DNA of 37,107 bases. It comes from Paracoccaceae bacterium. Lineage in GTDB: Bacteria > Pseudomonadota > Alphaproteobacteria > Rhodobacterales > Rhodobacteraceae. Of the stretch, positions 7,669-16,719 are shown piece by piece. The notes beneath the pieces were generated by a model. That model saw only the letters and a program-made list of their open reading frames with translations, ran no database searches and was not told the origin of the DNA. The DNA is taken from positions 1-37,107 of the forward strand of contig JANSYF010000035.1 of NCBI GenBank assembly GCA_024742575.1. The letters are read 5' to 3'. Each line of letters begins with the position of its first letter. The first letter of the stretch is position 1. Both the position numbers and the translations under genes were made by a program.

Positions 7669-8211
7669 TCAGTTGGCAGCCGTCACAAGCCAATCGGCCA
7701 TCCAACCTTCGTCCCCTGTCGCAGTTGCGCGCAAATGCACCCAGCCATTGCCTTCGTCCTTTAGGATTTCGACCATGTCATCGCGAAACAGCTTCCCGAC
7801 GACGGCATAGTCAGTTCCCGGGCCGCCGCGAAGGTTCACACGGTCACCATCGACGAACCTCAGGTCAGGCTGGGCTTCCGGTACGGGAGTTGCAACTTCG
7901 TTCGTTGCAGCCACTTGTTCCGGTTCGGTCAATGTCACCTCGTTGGAAAGCGCCACGGGTGCTGCAGGAGCGACGGGATTGGTCGCGACAGGTGTAATAA
8001 CTGCGCGCGCTGGTGCGATGTCAGTCAGTCCAGTCCCACCGGTGTCGGCACGCGCCACGAATTCTGCTCTTGGTTTGGGGTCTACGACAAACGGCTTGGG
8101 ATCCGCGAAAACGACCAAAGAGTTGTCGCCCGGTTCAAAATCTGAACCACCCGACAACTCGTAAAACGCCATCGCCATAACCGCGAATGCGACCACAATA
8201 TACTTATTCAT
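7669..8211 (-). CDS. Membrane-anchored or exported SH3 domain protein
   Basis: A 180-residue protein with an N-terminal hydrophobic segment (residues about 4-19, signal peptide or anchor), a Pro/Ala/Thr-rich linker (about 40-115) and a C-terminal bacterial SH3 (SH3b) domain at about 119-177, recognised by VNLRGGPGTDYAVVGKL and the ending GWVHLRATATGDEGWMADWL. SH3b domains often bind peptidoglycan or other envelope ligands, so a periplasmic role is likely by family knowledge. The start at 8211 is preceded by AGGGGGTAGTG; an upstream in-frame start adds 11 residues that do not look like a signal peptide. The SDR gene follows after one base. It is divergent from parC. Confidence 0.85.
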   Translation of the reverse strand: MNKYIVVAFAVMAMAFYELSGGSDFEPGDNSLVVFADPKPFVVDPKPRAEFVARADTGGTGLTDIAPARAVITPVATNPVAPAAPVALSNEVTLTEPEQVAATNEVATPVPEAQPDLRFVDGDRVNLRGGPGTDYAVVGKLFRDDMVEILKDEGNGWVHLRATATGDEGWMADWLVTAAN

Positions 8212-8263
8212 CACTACCCCCTGAGCAGGCTCATCGACTGCCACGATGAGACGAATACCGTGA

Positions 8264-8287
8264 TTCCCCTCTCAATCCGAAGGGGAA
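8264..8287. repeat. Inverted repeat between the SH3 gene and parC
   Basis: TTCCCCT and AGGGGAA form perfect 7-base arms around a 10-base spacer. The element sits about midway between the two divergent starts. It could be an operator or a leader hairpin; nothing more can be said from sequence. Confidence 0.35.
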
Positions 8288-8348
8288 ACAGAAAAAATAT
8301 TCCCGCAATTGCTTTACGGCCTCAGAGGCGGTGAGTATCACATCATCT

Positions 8349-10664
8349 ATGGTTGATGATGTCGATGACCCCAAGATGACCCCCCGCGACTTTGCGGAGC
8401 CGCTTCGCCGAGCAATCGGTGAACGGTACCTGACTTATGCGTTGTCGACGATCATGCACCGGGCGCTTCCCGACGCACGCGACGGACTTAAGCCCGTTCA
8501 TCGCCGTATTCTTTATGCAATGCGCGAACTGCGCCTGAGTTCCACAGGTGGTTTCAGAAAGTCGGCCAAAATCAGCGGCGACGTGATGGGCAACTACCAT
8601 CCGCATGGCGATGCTGCGATCTATGATGCGATGGCGCGCCTCGCGCAGGATTTCAACGTCCGCTACCCGCTTGTCGATGGCCAGGGCAATTTCGGCAACA
8701 TTGATGGTGATAACCCGGCTGCCGCGCGGTACACCGAGGCGCGTCTGACCGCTGTCGCCGAGGCGCTTCTAGACGGGCTGAACGAAAATGCTGTTGATTT
8801 CCGCGCGAATTACGATGGCACACTCGACGAACCCGTTGTCCTTCCTGCACAGTTCCCGAACCTGTTAGCCAACGGATCAAGCGGGATCGCGGTCGGCATG
8901 GCGACAAACATTCCACCGCACAACATTGCCGAATTGATCGATGCCTGCCTGCATCTTATCAAGGTGCCGGACGCACGCGACGACACGCTGCTGAACTTCG
9001 TGCCGGGACCGGATTTCCCAACCGGCGGCGTGATCGTCGAAGATCGCGACTCGATCGCGCAAGCTTATCGCACCGGGCGCGGGTCGATCCGTTTGCGCTG
9101 CCGTTGGGAGATCGAGGACCTGGGCAGAGGCCAGTGGCAGATCATTGTAACCGAAATCCCGTATCAGGTGCAGAAATCCAAGCTGGTCGAACGGCTTGCC
9201 GAGTTGATCCAGACCAAGAAGGTCCCGATCCTTGCCGATATCCGCGATGAATCCGCCGATGACATCCGCATGGTTCTTGAACCGCGATCCAAGAACGTGG
9301 ACCCGGATGTGCTAATGAACATGCTGTTCCGCAATTCCGATCTGGAAACACGGTTCAGTCTGAACATGAACGTGCTGATCGACGGACTGACGCCCAAAGT
9401 CTGTTCGATGAAGGAAGTGCTGCGCGCCTTCCTCGACTTCCGCCGTGACGTGCTGATCCGCCGAAGCCAACACCGGATGGACAAGATCGACCACCGTCTT
9501 GAGGTGTTGGAAGGCCTGATCGTCGCCTTCCTCAACCTTGACCGCGTTATCGACATCATCCGCTATGACGATGATCCGAAAGCGGCGCTGATGCGCGAGG
9601 ATTGGGGCAAGGACCACGTGCGTGCCATGAACGAGGCCGATTACGTGTCCCCTCCTATGGTCACCGGGGACGACGAACTTGGCCTGACAGAGGTGCAAAC
9701 CGAAGCGATCTTGAATATGCGTTTGCGCAGCTTGCGCAAGCTGGAAGAGATCGAGTTGGTGGCTGAGCGTGACCGCCTGATGGAAGAACGTGCCGGGCTA
9801 GAAGACTTGTTGGAAAGCGGCGATCTGCAATGGGATGCGATTGCTGATCAATTGCGCGAGACCAAAAAGACATTTGGCAAATCCTACCCCGGTGGCGAAC
9901 GGCGCACCACTTTCGCCGAGGCTGGCGAAGTCGAGGATGTGCCGATCGAAGCGATGATCGAACGCGAACCGATCACTGTGGTCTGTTCCGAAATGGGCTG
10001 GATCCGCGCGATGACAGGTCATATCGACCTGAACCGCGAGTTGAAGTTCAAGGACGGCGATGGGCCGCGCTTCATCTTCCACGCCGAAACGACGGATCGT
10101 TTGCTGGCCTTTGGCTCAAACGGCCGTTTTTACACGATCCCCGCATCGAACCTTCCCGGCGGGCGCGGCATGGGTGAACCGTTGCGCCTGATGGTCGACC
10201 TGCCCAACGAAGCCGCAATCGTCGACCTGTTCATCCATAACCCGGATCGCAAGCTGCTTGTCGCCTCAAACGCAGGCGATGGGTTCGTCGTACCGGAAAC
10301 AGAAGTTGTCGCGCAGACGCGTGCCGGCAAGCAAGTTTTGAACGTCAAGGGCGACGTGCGCGCCAAAGTGTGCAAGCCTGTAAATGGTGACTCTGTGGCC
10401 GTCGTCGGCGAAAACCGTAAGGTGCTGGTTTTTGCTCTGGACGAACTACCTGAAATGGGACGCGGGAAAGGCGTTCGGCTGCAAAAGTACAAGGACGGGG
10501 GCCTGTCGGATGCAACCACCTTCACCCTGGGAGAAGGCCTCACCTGGCGCGACCCAGCAGGACGCACAAGAACCGAAACAGAACTTGCCGAGTGGACAGG
10601 AAAACGCGCTGGCTCCGGACGTATGGCCCCGCGCGGTTTCCCCAGAGACAACACCTTCACCTGA
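8349..10664 (+). CDS. parC: DNA topoisomerase IV subunit A
   Basis: The DNA-cleaving subunit of topoisomerase IV (with ParE), which decatenates daughter chromosomes. The product is about 771 residues with the N-terminal winged-helix/tower cleavage core and a C-terminal beta-pinwheel domain. Key blocks are [64 protein letters not shown] and AARYTEARL, whose Tyr (codon 128 from this start) is the catalytic residue. Shorter than GyrA and lacking the GyrA-box motif, so ParC rather than GyrA. The start is uncertain: ATG 8349 with a weak GGTGAG 13 bases upstream, or GTG 8331 six codons earlier. Gln/Ser usual at the quinolone-determining sites is replaced: Ala at the Ser80 equivalent and Asp at the Glu84 equivalent. 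The DUF898 gene starts inside its 3' end. Confidence 0.95.
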   Translation: MVDDVDDPKMTPRDFAEPLRRAIGERYLTYALSTIMHRALPDARDGLKPVHRRILYAMRELRLSSTGGFRKSAKISGDVMGNYHPHGDAAIYDAMARLAQDFNVRYPLVDGQGNFGNIDGDNPAAARYTEARLTAVAEALLDGLNENAVDFRANYDGTLDEPVVLPAQFPNLLANGSSGIAVGMATNIPPHNIAELIDACLHLIKVPDARDDTLLNFVPGPDFPTGGVIVEDRDSIAQAYRTGRGSIRLRCRWEIEDLGRGQWQIIVTEIPYQVQKSKLVERLAELIQTKKVPILADIRDESADDIRMVLEPRSKNVDPDVLMNMLFRNSDLETRFSLNMNVLIDGLTPKVCSMKEVLRAFLDFRRDVLIRRSQHRMDKIDHRLEVLEGLIVAFLNLDRVIDIIRYDDDPKAALMREDWGKDHVRAMNEADYVSPPMVTGDDELGLTEVQTEAILNMRLRSLRKLEEIELVAERDRLMEERAGLEDLLESGDLQWDAIADQLRETKKTFGKSYPGGERRTTFAEAGEVEDVPIEAMIEREPITVVCSEMGWIRAMTGHIDLNRELKFKDGDGPRFIFHAETTDRLLAFGSNGRFYTIPASNLPGGRGMGEPLRLMVDLPNEAAIVDLFIHNPDRKLLVASNAGDGFVVPETEVVAQTRAGKQVLNVKGDVRAKVCKPVNGDSVAVVGENRKVLVFALDELPEMGRGKGVRLQKYKDGGLSDATTFTLGEGLTWRDPAGRTRTETELAEWTGKRAGSGRMAPRGFPRDNTFT

Positions 10665-11850
10665 CGATGACACGCTTCGCACCGAAGTTGTAGGCACCCG
10701 CACGACGCTGTTCTGGCTCGCGCTGAAAACCGGCTTTCTGACAGTTCTGACCCTCGGCTTTTATCGCTTCTGGATGCGCACGCGTTTGCGCCGATGGTAC
10801 TGGTCCGCGATCCGTCCCGGGGGGCATCCTCTCGAATATGTGGGTGACCCGGTGGAAAAGCTCTTGGGGTTTCTCTTTGCCGTTGTGGTTCTGGCTTTTT
10901 ACATCGGCATCGTGAACCTTTTCCTGATGTTTGTCAGTTTCTCGCTCTTTCAGGACAATTTCGCAGCTTATGCCACTAGCCTCGTGGGTGTGATCCCGCT
11001 TTGGTTCTTTGCTCAGTACCGCGCCCGTCGCTACATCCTTGCAAGAACCCGCTGGCGCGGACTGCGCTTCGGGTTGGAGCCCGGTGCGTGGGGATATGCA
11101 TGGCGAGCCGTTCTGCACTGGTCTGTCACGATCCTCAGTCTTGGCCTTCTTCTACCTCGTATGACGTTCTGGCTTGAGAAGTACAAAACAGACCGCACGT
11201 TTTTTGGTAGTGCCCGAATGGACCAAGGTGGCAAATGGACAATGCTGTACCCAGCAATGAAACCAATGTTTCTGGCTCTGGGCCTCGCAATTGTGGGCGG
11301 AGGCGCGATCTTCGCGGAAAACATCCCGCTTGGCGCAGGGATTTGCATTTTCGCCACCTTCGTCGGACTGTACGGTCTTGTTTACTACCGTGTCGAAAGC
11401 CTGCGGCGACTGACCGGGGCCAAATCCATCAACGGGGTCAGTTTCGCCCTAACACCCAGTGCGTTCCGGGTCTTGATGATCTATTTCCTTGGAACGCTTC
11501 TAGCCTCTGTCGCTGTGTTTATTCCCTTCATGGCCTTTGGTATTCTTCTGCTATTGGTGCAGTCTGCCGATATGTTGGCTGAACTGGGGCTTGAGGACAT
11601 GATTGCGCCAGTGGCGGGGCTGGGGCGATATGCGATCATCGGGTTGAGCGTGATGATCTACTTCACAATCTTCCTGCTTTGGTCCGCGTTCACCAATGTG
11701 TTCATAACCCTACCTGTGATCCGACACTATTTCTCAAGCCTTACGCTGGCGCCAGCCTCAGCCACTTCTGACATCCGGCAACGCCCCCGCGATGAGTTTT
11801 CCGAGGCCGAGGGATTTGCCGACGCACTCGACGTGGGGGCATCACTATGA
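10510..11850 (+). CDS. DUF898 (YjgN-like) integral membrane protein
   Basis: A polytopic membrane protein of the DUF898/YjgN family, function unknown. The recognisable core has repeated units: [20 protein letters not shown] followed by [16 protein letters not shown], and later [19 protein letters not shown], with [10 protein letters not shown]-like hydrophobic blocks; six to eight helices are likely. The start is uncertain because the frame is open well into parC: ATG 10510 has GGACGGGGG eight bases upstream and gives 446 residues with about 155 bases of overlap with parC; a shorter TTG-initiated product starting near 10588 is possible, since the conserved family region begins only around codon 65. 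The stop overlaps the M48 peptidase start by four bases, so the two are translationally coupled. Confidence 0.8.
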   Translation: MQPPSPWEKASPGATQQDAQEPKQNLPSGQENALAPDVWPRAVSPETTPSPDDDTLRTEVVGTRTTLFWLALKTGFLTVLTLGFYRFWMRTRLRRWYWSAIRPGGHPLEYVGDPVEKLLGFLFAVVVLAFYIGIVNLFLMFVSFSLFQDNFAAYATSLVGVIPLWFFAQYRARRYILARTRWRGLRFGLEPGAWGYAWRAVLHWSVTILSLGLLLPRMTFWLEKYKTDRTFFGSARMDQGGKWTMLYPAMKPMFLALGLAIVGGGAIFAENIPLGAGICIFATFVGLYGLVYYRVESLRRLTGAKSINGVSFALTPSAFRVLMIYFLGTLLASVAVFIPFMAFGILLLLVQSADMLAELGLEDMIAPVAGLGRYAIIGLSVMIYFTIFLLWSAFTNVFITLPVIRHYFSSLTLAPASATSDIRQRPRDEFSEAEGFADALDVGASL

Positions 11851-12968
11851 CTGTGCTGCGCGTGGGGCGCGTACCTGAAACGTTTTCTGCCACTGCGACT
11901 TATTTTGATGGCTCACTCGCGGTGCCTGCGTCGATCACCCTCAAAATAGACGAAGACGCCAAAGCGCTTGTCGGCCTTTCTTCCACGGGGGCAGAAGTTC
12001 ATTGGCCACTGACCGACATTCGTGAAGTTCCTGACCAAGCGGGAAGCGATCAAATGGTGCTTCAACTGGCTCATGATCCTGTTCAGCGCCTCATACTTCA
12101 GGACCATGCGATTGCGCCGCGCTTGCCGAACCGCCGTAAGCGCCCAAAAGTGACCAAGCGCGGCCCACTGATCGGTTGGGCCATGGCTGCTGTCGCGTCA
12201 GTTGCACTGATCATTTTCGTGCTGGTCCCAACAATGGCAAACCAGTTGGCACGCTTTATACCGCCCGAAGGCGAGCGCGCTTTGGGGGAGGTCACGCTGA
12301 ACCAAATCCGCACTGCCTTGGATCAAACCGGGCTGAACCCGGTGCCTGTCTGCGACAATCCCGAAGGACTGGCCGCTTTGTCCAAAATGGAAATCCGGTT
12401 GCAGAACGCTCTGCCCGAGCGTCACGCTCTGACAGTTTCGGTTTTGGATCACGAGATGATTAACGCCTTCGCGTTACCCGGTAACTATATCGTTTTTTTC
12501 CAGGGCCTGATCGACAAAGCCCAAACCCCCGAGGAAGTGGCAGCAGTTTTTGCGCACGAAATTGGTCATGTCGTCAGCCGCGATCCCACTCGTCACGCGT
12601 TACGCTCTGCTGGGTCTCTCGGTGTGCTTGGCCTTCTGTTCGGTGATTTCGCGGGCGGAGCCGCTGTCCTGCTTTTGGCGGAACGTTTAATTGAGGCGCA
12701 ATACAGCCAAGAGGCCGAGGCCGAAGCGGATGTATTTGCGCACGCGGCTCTGATTGAGGCGCAGATCGCGCCTTCGGCGCTCGCGACAATGTTCGAACGC
12801 TTCAGCGCGCTTGGCGGAGACACCAGCCCATTTGTGGCACATTTCCTTAGCCATCCATCCCTCGGGGACCGAATTCAATCGGCACGAGATGCGACTCCAA
12901 GCGATTTCGAAGCCGTTCCACTTTTGACCGCGCAGGAATGGCACGCCCTTCAGAACATTTGTGATTAA
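11847..12968 (+). CDS. M48 family zinc metallopeptidase, membrane-anchored
   Basis: A 373-residue membrane peptidase of the M48 (HtpX/Ste24/BepA-like) family. Residues 1-90 form a soluble N-terminal region of predicted beta character, one membrane helix lies at about 109-128 after a basic stretch (RRKRPKVTKR), and the peptidase domain follows. The zinc motif HEIGH is at 237-241 and the third ligand is probably Glu291 in the SQEAEAEAD block. FALPGNYIVFFQGLI and SHPSLGDRI are further M48 hallmarks. With its single helix it should face the periplasm with the catalytic domain. Translation starts within an ATGA overlap with the DUF898 gene, so the two products probably act together. No convincing terminator is visible after it. 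Confidence 0.93.
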   Translation: MTVLRVGRVPETFSATATYFDGSLAVPASITLKIDEDAKALVGLSSTGAEVHWPLTDIREVPDQAGSDQMVLQLAHDPVQRLILQDHAIAPRLPNRRKRPKVTKRGPLIGWAMAAVASVALIIFVLVPTMANQLARFIPPEGERALGEVTLNQIRTALDQTGLNPVPVCDNPEGLAALSKMEIRLQNALPERHALTVSVLDHEMINAFALPGNYIVFFQGLIDKAQTPEEVAAVFAHEIGHVVSRDPTRHALRSAGSLGVLGLLFGDFAGGAAVLLLAERLIEAQYSQEAEAEADVFAHAALIEAQIAPSALATMFERFSALGGDTSPFVAHFLSHPSLGDRIQSARDATPSDFEAVPLLTAQEWHALQNICD

Positions 12969-13017
12969 TGCCGCGATACAGCATGGCGCAGGGCAAATAC
13001 TGAAAAACGCGACGTCC

Positions 13018-13029
13018 GATGGCGCTAAC
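13018..13029. promoter_or_regulatory. Weak operator-like element upstream of etfB
   Basis: GATGGCGCTAAC carries the same right half (GCTAAC) as the elements before pyk and pckA, with a left half matching the palindrome at four of six bases. It is in the 168-base gap before etfB. The match may be by chance. Confidence 0.2.
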
Positions 13030-13049
13030 GTGACGATTTTACCCTGTTT

Positions 13050-13115
13050 CCCCCGTGCGGGGTTGGGTATCCCTACCCCGGAACGAAACGTCAGAATCGC
13101 AGATTTCCCTGCGAT
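13050..13115 (+). promoter_or_regulatory. etfB leader with competing hairpins
   Basis: Three potential stems lie in this stretch: C-rich 13050-13054 with GGGG 13059-13062; GGGG 13059-13062 plus GGG 13065-13067 with CCC 13071-13073 plus CCCC 13076-13079; and ATCGCAG 13096-13102 with CTGCGAT 13109-13115 around a six-base loop. The first two share the same GGGG and exclude one another. The third stem ends shortly before the ribosome-binding site GAGAGGAAC of etfB. Confidence 0.35.
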
Positions 13116-13136
13116 CCCAACGAGAGGAACGCGCCC

Positions 13137-13895
13137 ATGAAGGTCTTGGTACCTGTCAAACGCGTGATCGACTACAACGTGAAAGTTCGCGTCAAAGCGG
13201 ATGGGTCCGGTGTCGATCTCGCCAACGTCAAGATGTCGATGAACCCCTTTGACGAAATCGCCGTGGAAGAGGCTATTCGTCTGAAGGAAGCGGGCAAAGC
13301 CGACGAAATCGTCGCTGTTAGCATCGGCGTCAAGCAAAGTCAGGAAACGCTCCGCACCGCTCTGGCGATGGGTGCGGACCGCGCAATTCTGGTGGTTGCG
13401 TCGGATGATGTTCACACCGATATTGAACCGCTGGCCGTCGCTAAAATCCTTGCTGCAATCGTCAAGGAAGAAGAGCCCGGACTGGTGCTTTGCGGCAAGC
13501 AGGCGATCGACAATGACATGAACGCTACCGGCCAGATGCTTTCTGCGCTCTTGGGCTGGTCGCAGGCAATGTACGCCAACAATGTCGACATCGACGGCGA
13601 TCATGCTGTTGTAACCCGCGAAGTCGATGGCGGTTTGCAGACCATCAAGGTCAAGATGCCGACCATCATTTCGACGGACTTGCGCCTCAATGAACCGCGC
13701 TACGCGTCTTTGCCGAACATCATGAAGGCGAAGAAAAAGCCCTTGGATGAAAAGACAGCCGCCGATTACGGCGTTGATGTCACACCGCGCCTAGAGATCG
13801 TGAAAACCTCCGAACCCGAAGAGCGGGCAGCAGGCATCAAGGTAGGCTCGGTCGACGAGCTGGTCGCGAAACTCAAAGAAGTGGGAGCTGTATAA
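13137..13895 (+). CDS. etfB: Electron transfer flavoprotein subunit beta
   Basis: The beta subunit of ETF, the soluble heterodimer that takes electrons from acyl-CoA and other flavin dehydrogenases and passes them to ETF:ubiquinone oxidoreductase. The 252-residue product starts [20 protein letters not shown] and contains the AMP-binding and family signature [18 protein letters not shown] near residues 120-137. Length is standard. A ribosome-binding site (GAGAGGAAC) precedes the ATG. The TAA stop overlaps the etfA ATG by one base, which supports equimolar synthesis. Likely electron donors in this window are methylsuccinyl-CoA dehydrogenase and the dimethylglycine dehydrogenase-like enzyme. Confidence 0.97.
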   Translation: MKVLVPVKRVIDYNVKVRVKADGSGVDLANVKMSMNPFDEIAVEEAIRLKEAGKADEIVAVSIGVKQSQETLRTALAMGADRAILVVASDDVHTDIEPLAVAKILAAIVKEEEPGLVLCGKQAIDNDMNATGQMLSALLGWSQAMYANNVDIDGDHAVVTREVDGGLQTIKVKMPTIISTDLRLNEPRYASLPNIMKAKKKPLDEKTAADYGVDVTPRLEIVKTSEPEERAAGIKVGSVDELVAKLKEVGAV

Positions 13896-14824
13896 TGGCC
13901 GTTCTTCTGATTGCTGAAATCACTGATGGCGCACTGGCGATGGACGCCACCGCCAAAACCGTGACCGCTGCCAAAGCATTGGGCGACGTGACAGTTCTGG
14001 CGGCAGGAACTTCTGCCAAGGCCGCCGCGGATGAAGCCGCAACGATCGAAGGCGTATCCAAGGTTCTGCTGGCTGAAGACGCGCTTTACGGGCATCGCCT
14101 TGCAGAACCAGTCTCGACGCTGATTGCCTCGATTGCTGGCGAATACAGCCACATCGTCGCTCCGGCGACGACTGACGCCAAAAACATCCTACCTCGCGTT
14201 GCCGCACTGCTGGACGTGATGGTGCTGACTGATGTGACAGCCGTCGTTGACGCGGACACTTTCGAACGTCCCATCTACGCAGGCAACGCGATCCAGACGG
14301 TCAAATCTTCGGATGCAACCAAAGTTATTTCGTTCCGTACATCGACCTTTGACGCAGCGCCAACCGGTGGCTCTGCTTCGGTCGAAGCCATAGCGGCGGC
14401 CGATAACCCGGGCCTGTCCGAATGGATCGAAGACAAGGTTGCGGCAAGCGACCGGCCGGAATTGACCTCGGCTGGGATCGTGGTCTCGGGTGGTCGTGGC
14501 GTGGGGTCCGAAAGCGACTTTGCCATGATCGAGAAACTGGCAGACACACTGGGCGCCGCCGTTGGTGCGTCGCGCGCTGCTGTCGACTCGGGCTTCGCCC
14601 CGAACGACTGGCAGGTTGGCCAGACCGGTAAAGTGGTTGCGCCTGATCTTTACATCGCCGTCGGCATCTCGGGTGCAATTCAGCACCTTGCGGGTATGAA
14701 GGACAGCAAGATCATTGTCGCGATCAACAAGGACGAAGAAGCGCCAATCTTCCAAGTGGCGGATTATGGCCTTGTAGCCGACCTCTTCGACGCTGTCCCC
14801 GAGCTCACCGAAAAACTCGGCTGA
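13895..14824 (+). CDS. etfA: Electron transfer flavoprotein subunit alpha
   Basis: The alpha subunit of ETF, 309 residues, which binds the FAD. The C-terminal FAD domain shows the family signature YIAVGISGAIQHLAGMKDSK and then IIVAINKDEEAPIFQVADYG; the central SGGRGVGSESDF and GASRAAVDSGFAPNDWQVGQ are also typical. The N-terminal half is the Rossmann-like domain that pairs with EtfB. It starts at the overlapping base of the etfB stop, and a strong terminator follows 21 bases after its stop, so etfBA is a closed two-gene operon. Confidence 0.97.
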   Translation: MAVLLIAEITDGALAMDATAKTVTAAKALGDVTVLAAGTSAKAAADEAATIEGVSKVLLAEDALYGHRLAEPVSTLIASIAGEYSHIVAPATTDAKNILPRVAALLDVMVLTDVTAVVDADTFERPIYAGNAIQTVKSSDATKVISFRTSTFDAAPTGGSASVEAIAAADNPGLSEWIEDKVAASDRPELTSAGIVVSGGRGVGSESDFAMIEKLADTLGAAVGASRAAVDSGFAPNDWQVGQTGKVVAPDLYIAVGISGAIQHLAGMKDSKIIVAINKDEEAPIFQVADYGLVADLFDAVPELTEKLG

Positions 14825-14845
14825 TCAACCTGAGAACCGGATTAG

Positions 14846-14876
14846 ACGGCGCGCCCGAAATTGGCGCGCCGTTTTC
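14846..14876 (+). terminator. Intrinsic terminator of etfBA
   Basis: ACGGCGCGCC (14846-14855) pairs perfectly with GGCGCGCCGT (14863-14872) over a seven-base loop, followed by TTT then CTATT. The very stable 10-base-pair GC stem and its place right after etfA make this a confident terminator; it also lies just outside the stop of the convergent DUF6473 gene. Confidence 0.85.
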
Positions 14877-14878
14877 TA

Positions 14879-15694
14879 TTACAATGCCGGGATGATCGCT
14901 TGTGCCACAGCGTCCGCGACATCCTTATGCGCTTTCGGGCCCGGCAAATGTGCTGCGCGCGACATCTCCAACGGTGGCACATCGAGGAATTCATCGGCCG
15001 CCCGCCAAACGCTCGGTAGAACCTCAATCATGCGTCGCACATGGGGCACCAGCCCATCAACCAATGCGCGCTCAAGGAACAGGTCATCGCTTGCGTCAAC
15101 ATTTGGCTGATCGGGTAATGCCTCTCGCGCAAACCAAAGCAGAAACACATCCCCGTTCATTTGGGAAACCAAAGTCCGCATCCGCGCTTGCCATGCGCTT
15201 TGCGCTTCGCGCGTAACCATATCAAACCGATCCGGACAGATAGCATGCAAGCGCGTCAGCAAATGGCGTGTGAAATGCACTTCGGTGAAGTCCATTTCGG
15301 GGTAGAGGGATATCAAGGACGGAGACGCCTTGAGAAACCGATCATTCCGCCTGGGATGGGTTGAATAATAGCGGTTCGACGTGTTGTGCGATCCGGTCAA
15401 CTGAATCACCACAACCCGCGCATTCGCCGCTGTGGCCAAAGCCCCCGGATCGTTCAGATAGGCGTCGATGCCAGAATTTTCGACACCCAGATTGACTGCC
15501 GTACTGCCAACATGTGTTTCGACCTGTTGTGTCCACGGTCGTTCGACAAAACGGCCATATACCCCGCACCCACCTAGGCAAGCCACATAAGGCGACCGCA
15601 ATGATCGTCGAGGTCCCCGAAACCAAAGTCGTGATCCACCATAGCGACATGGCGCATAATCAATACTCTGATTGCGCGTGCTGGAAATATCCAT
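14879..15694 (-). CDS. DUF6473 family protein
   Basis: A 271-residue soluble protein that I recognise as DUF6473, a family of unknown function frequent in Rhodobacterales. The typical opening SIDYAPCRYGGSRLWFRGPR is followed by YVACLGGCGVYGRFVERPW, where the GGxxxYGxF pattern sits like the first block of an SGNH-hydrolase-like fold, and by GVENSGIDAYL; the late HLPGPKAHKDVADAVA also recalls the terminal His region of that fold. A hydrolase role is therefore possible but not shown: a clear catalytic Ser is absent from the first block here (GGCGVYG). The start ATG has AGGG eight bases upstream. It converges on etfA, with only the terminator between. Confidence 0.8.
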   Translation of the reverse strand: MDISSTRNQSIDYAPCRYGGSRLWFRGPRRSLRSPYVACLGGCGVYGRFVERPWTQQVETHVGSTAVNLGVENSGIDAYLNDPGALATAANARVVVIQLTGSHNTSNRYYSTHPRRNDRFLKASPSLISLYPEMDFTEVHFTRHLLTRLHAICPDRFDMVTREAQSAWQARMRTLVSQMNGDVFLLWFAREALPDQPNVDASDDLFLERALVDGLVPHVRRMIEVLPSVWRAADEFLDVPPLEMSRAAHLPGPKAHKDVADAVAQAIIPAL

Positions 15695-15770
15695 TCACCC
15701 AACCCTTTTCTTCACCCAAGGATCAACGTGAGGCGATTCGGTTCCCAAAAGGCTAAAGCTAAAAATCGAC

Positions 15771-15785
15771 GGATCACCCTGATCC
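15771..15785. repeat. 15-base palindrome upstream of the hydroxybutyryl-CoA dehydrogenase gene
   Basis: GGATCA and TGATCC form perfect arms around CCC, 58 bases before the start of the dehydrogenase gene. The size and position suit an operator for a dimeric regulator. Confidence 0.35.
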
Positions 15786-15843
15786 ACCTTGCAGCCCCCT
15801 GTTCCACAAGTCATTGTTGCGGCGAAACGGACGGAGCATTCAC

Positions 15844-16719
15844 ATGACGGTCAATTCAATCGGCGTGGTCGGCGCTGGACAGATGGGAAACGGTATCGCC
15901 CATGTGATGTCCTTGGCCGGTTTTGATGTTGTCCTGAATGATATCAGCGAGGATGCCCTTAAGCGGGCAATCGATCTGATCTCCAAGAACATGGATCGGC
16001 AAGTGAGCCGCGAGAAAATCACGCAAGATGAACGGGATCAGGCGATGGCGCGTATTGTCATCACGCAAGATCTTCCGCAGGTCGCGCAAACCGATCTGAT
16101 CATCGAAGCGGCCACCGAACAAGAAACCATCAAGCAAAAGATTTTTGACAGTCTTTTGCCGCATTTGGCCGAGAATACGATCCTGACATCGAACACCTCA
16201 TCGATTTCGATTACGCGTTTGGCCAGCCGCACCGACCGTCCGGAAAAATTCATGGGTTTTCACTTCATGAACCCGGTTCCGGTGATGCAGCTTGTTGAGC
16301 TGATCCGGGGTATTGCCACGGACAAACAAACTTACGAAACCTGCCTTGGCGTGGTTGAGAAACTGGGAAAAACCGCCGCTTCTGCCGAAGATTTCCCCGC
16401 CTTCATTGTCAACCGTATACTAATGCCGATGATCAACGAGGCGGTTTACACGCTTTATGAAGGCGTAGGGAACGTGAATTCGATTGACCAGTCGATGAAG
16501 TTGGGCGCGAACCACCCGATGGGGCCTTTGGAGCTGGCTGATTTCATCGGGTTGGACACTTGCCTTGCGATCATGAACGTATTGCATGACGGGCTAGCGG
16601 ACACGAAATACCGGCCTTGCCCACTTCTTACCAAATACGTCGAAGCCGGGTGGCTGGGGCGCAAAACACAGCGCGGGTTTTACGATTATCGCGGGGAAAC
16701 ACCGGTTCCGACGCGTTAG
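15844..16719 (+). CDS. hbd: 3-hydroxybutyryl-CoA dehydrogenase
   Basis: An NAD(P)-dependent 3-hydroxyacyl-CoA dehydrogenase of 291 residues, interconverting 3-hydroxybutyryl-CoA and acetoacetyl-CoA. The nucleotide motif GAGQMGNGIAHV starts at residue 10, the catalytic His140 lies in MGFHFMNPVPVMQL, and the C-terminal dimerisation domain shows NRILMPMINEAV and LGANHPMGPLELADFIGLD. Length matches the short single-function enzymes. I start at 15844, where GGAG is seven bases upstream; a longer frame opens ten codons earlier without support. In this order the enzyme feeds the ethylmalonyl-CoA pathway, PHB metabolism or short-chain fatty acid use. Its stop overlaps the stop of the convergent acyltransferase gene by sharing bases 16716-16719. 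Confidence 0.95.
   Translation: MTVNSIGVVGAGQMGNGIAHVMSLAGFDVVLNDISEDALKRAIDLISKNMDRQVSREKITQDERDQAMARIVITQDLPQVAQTDLIIEAATEQETIKQKIFDSLLPHLAENTILTSNTSSISITRLASRTDRPEKFMGFHFMNPVPVMQLVELIRGIATDKQTYETCLGVVEKLGKTAASAEDFPAFIVNRILMPMINEAVYTLYEGVGNVNSIDQSMKLGANHPMGPLELADFIGLDTCLAIMNVLHDGLADTKYRPCPLLTKYVEAGWLGRKTQRGFYDYRGETPVPTR

Noticed and set aside
12687-13604. A 305-codon minus-strand frame across the M48/etfB junction
   Set aside because: It spans two well-supported plus-strand genes and their intergenic leader, with no recognisable domain.
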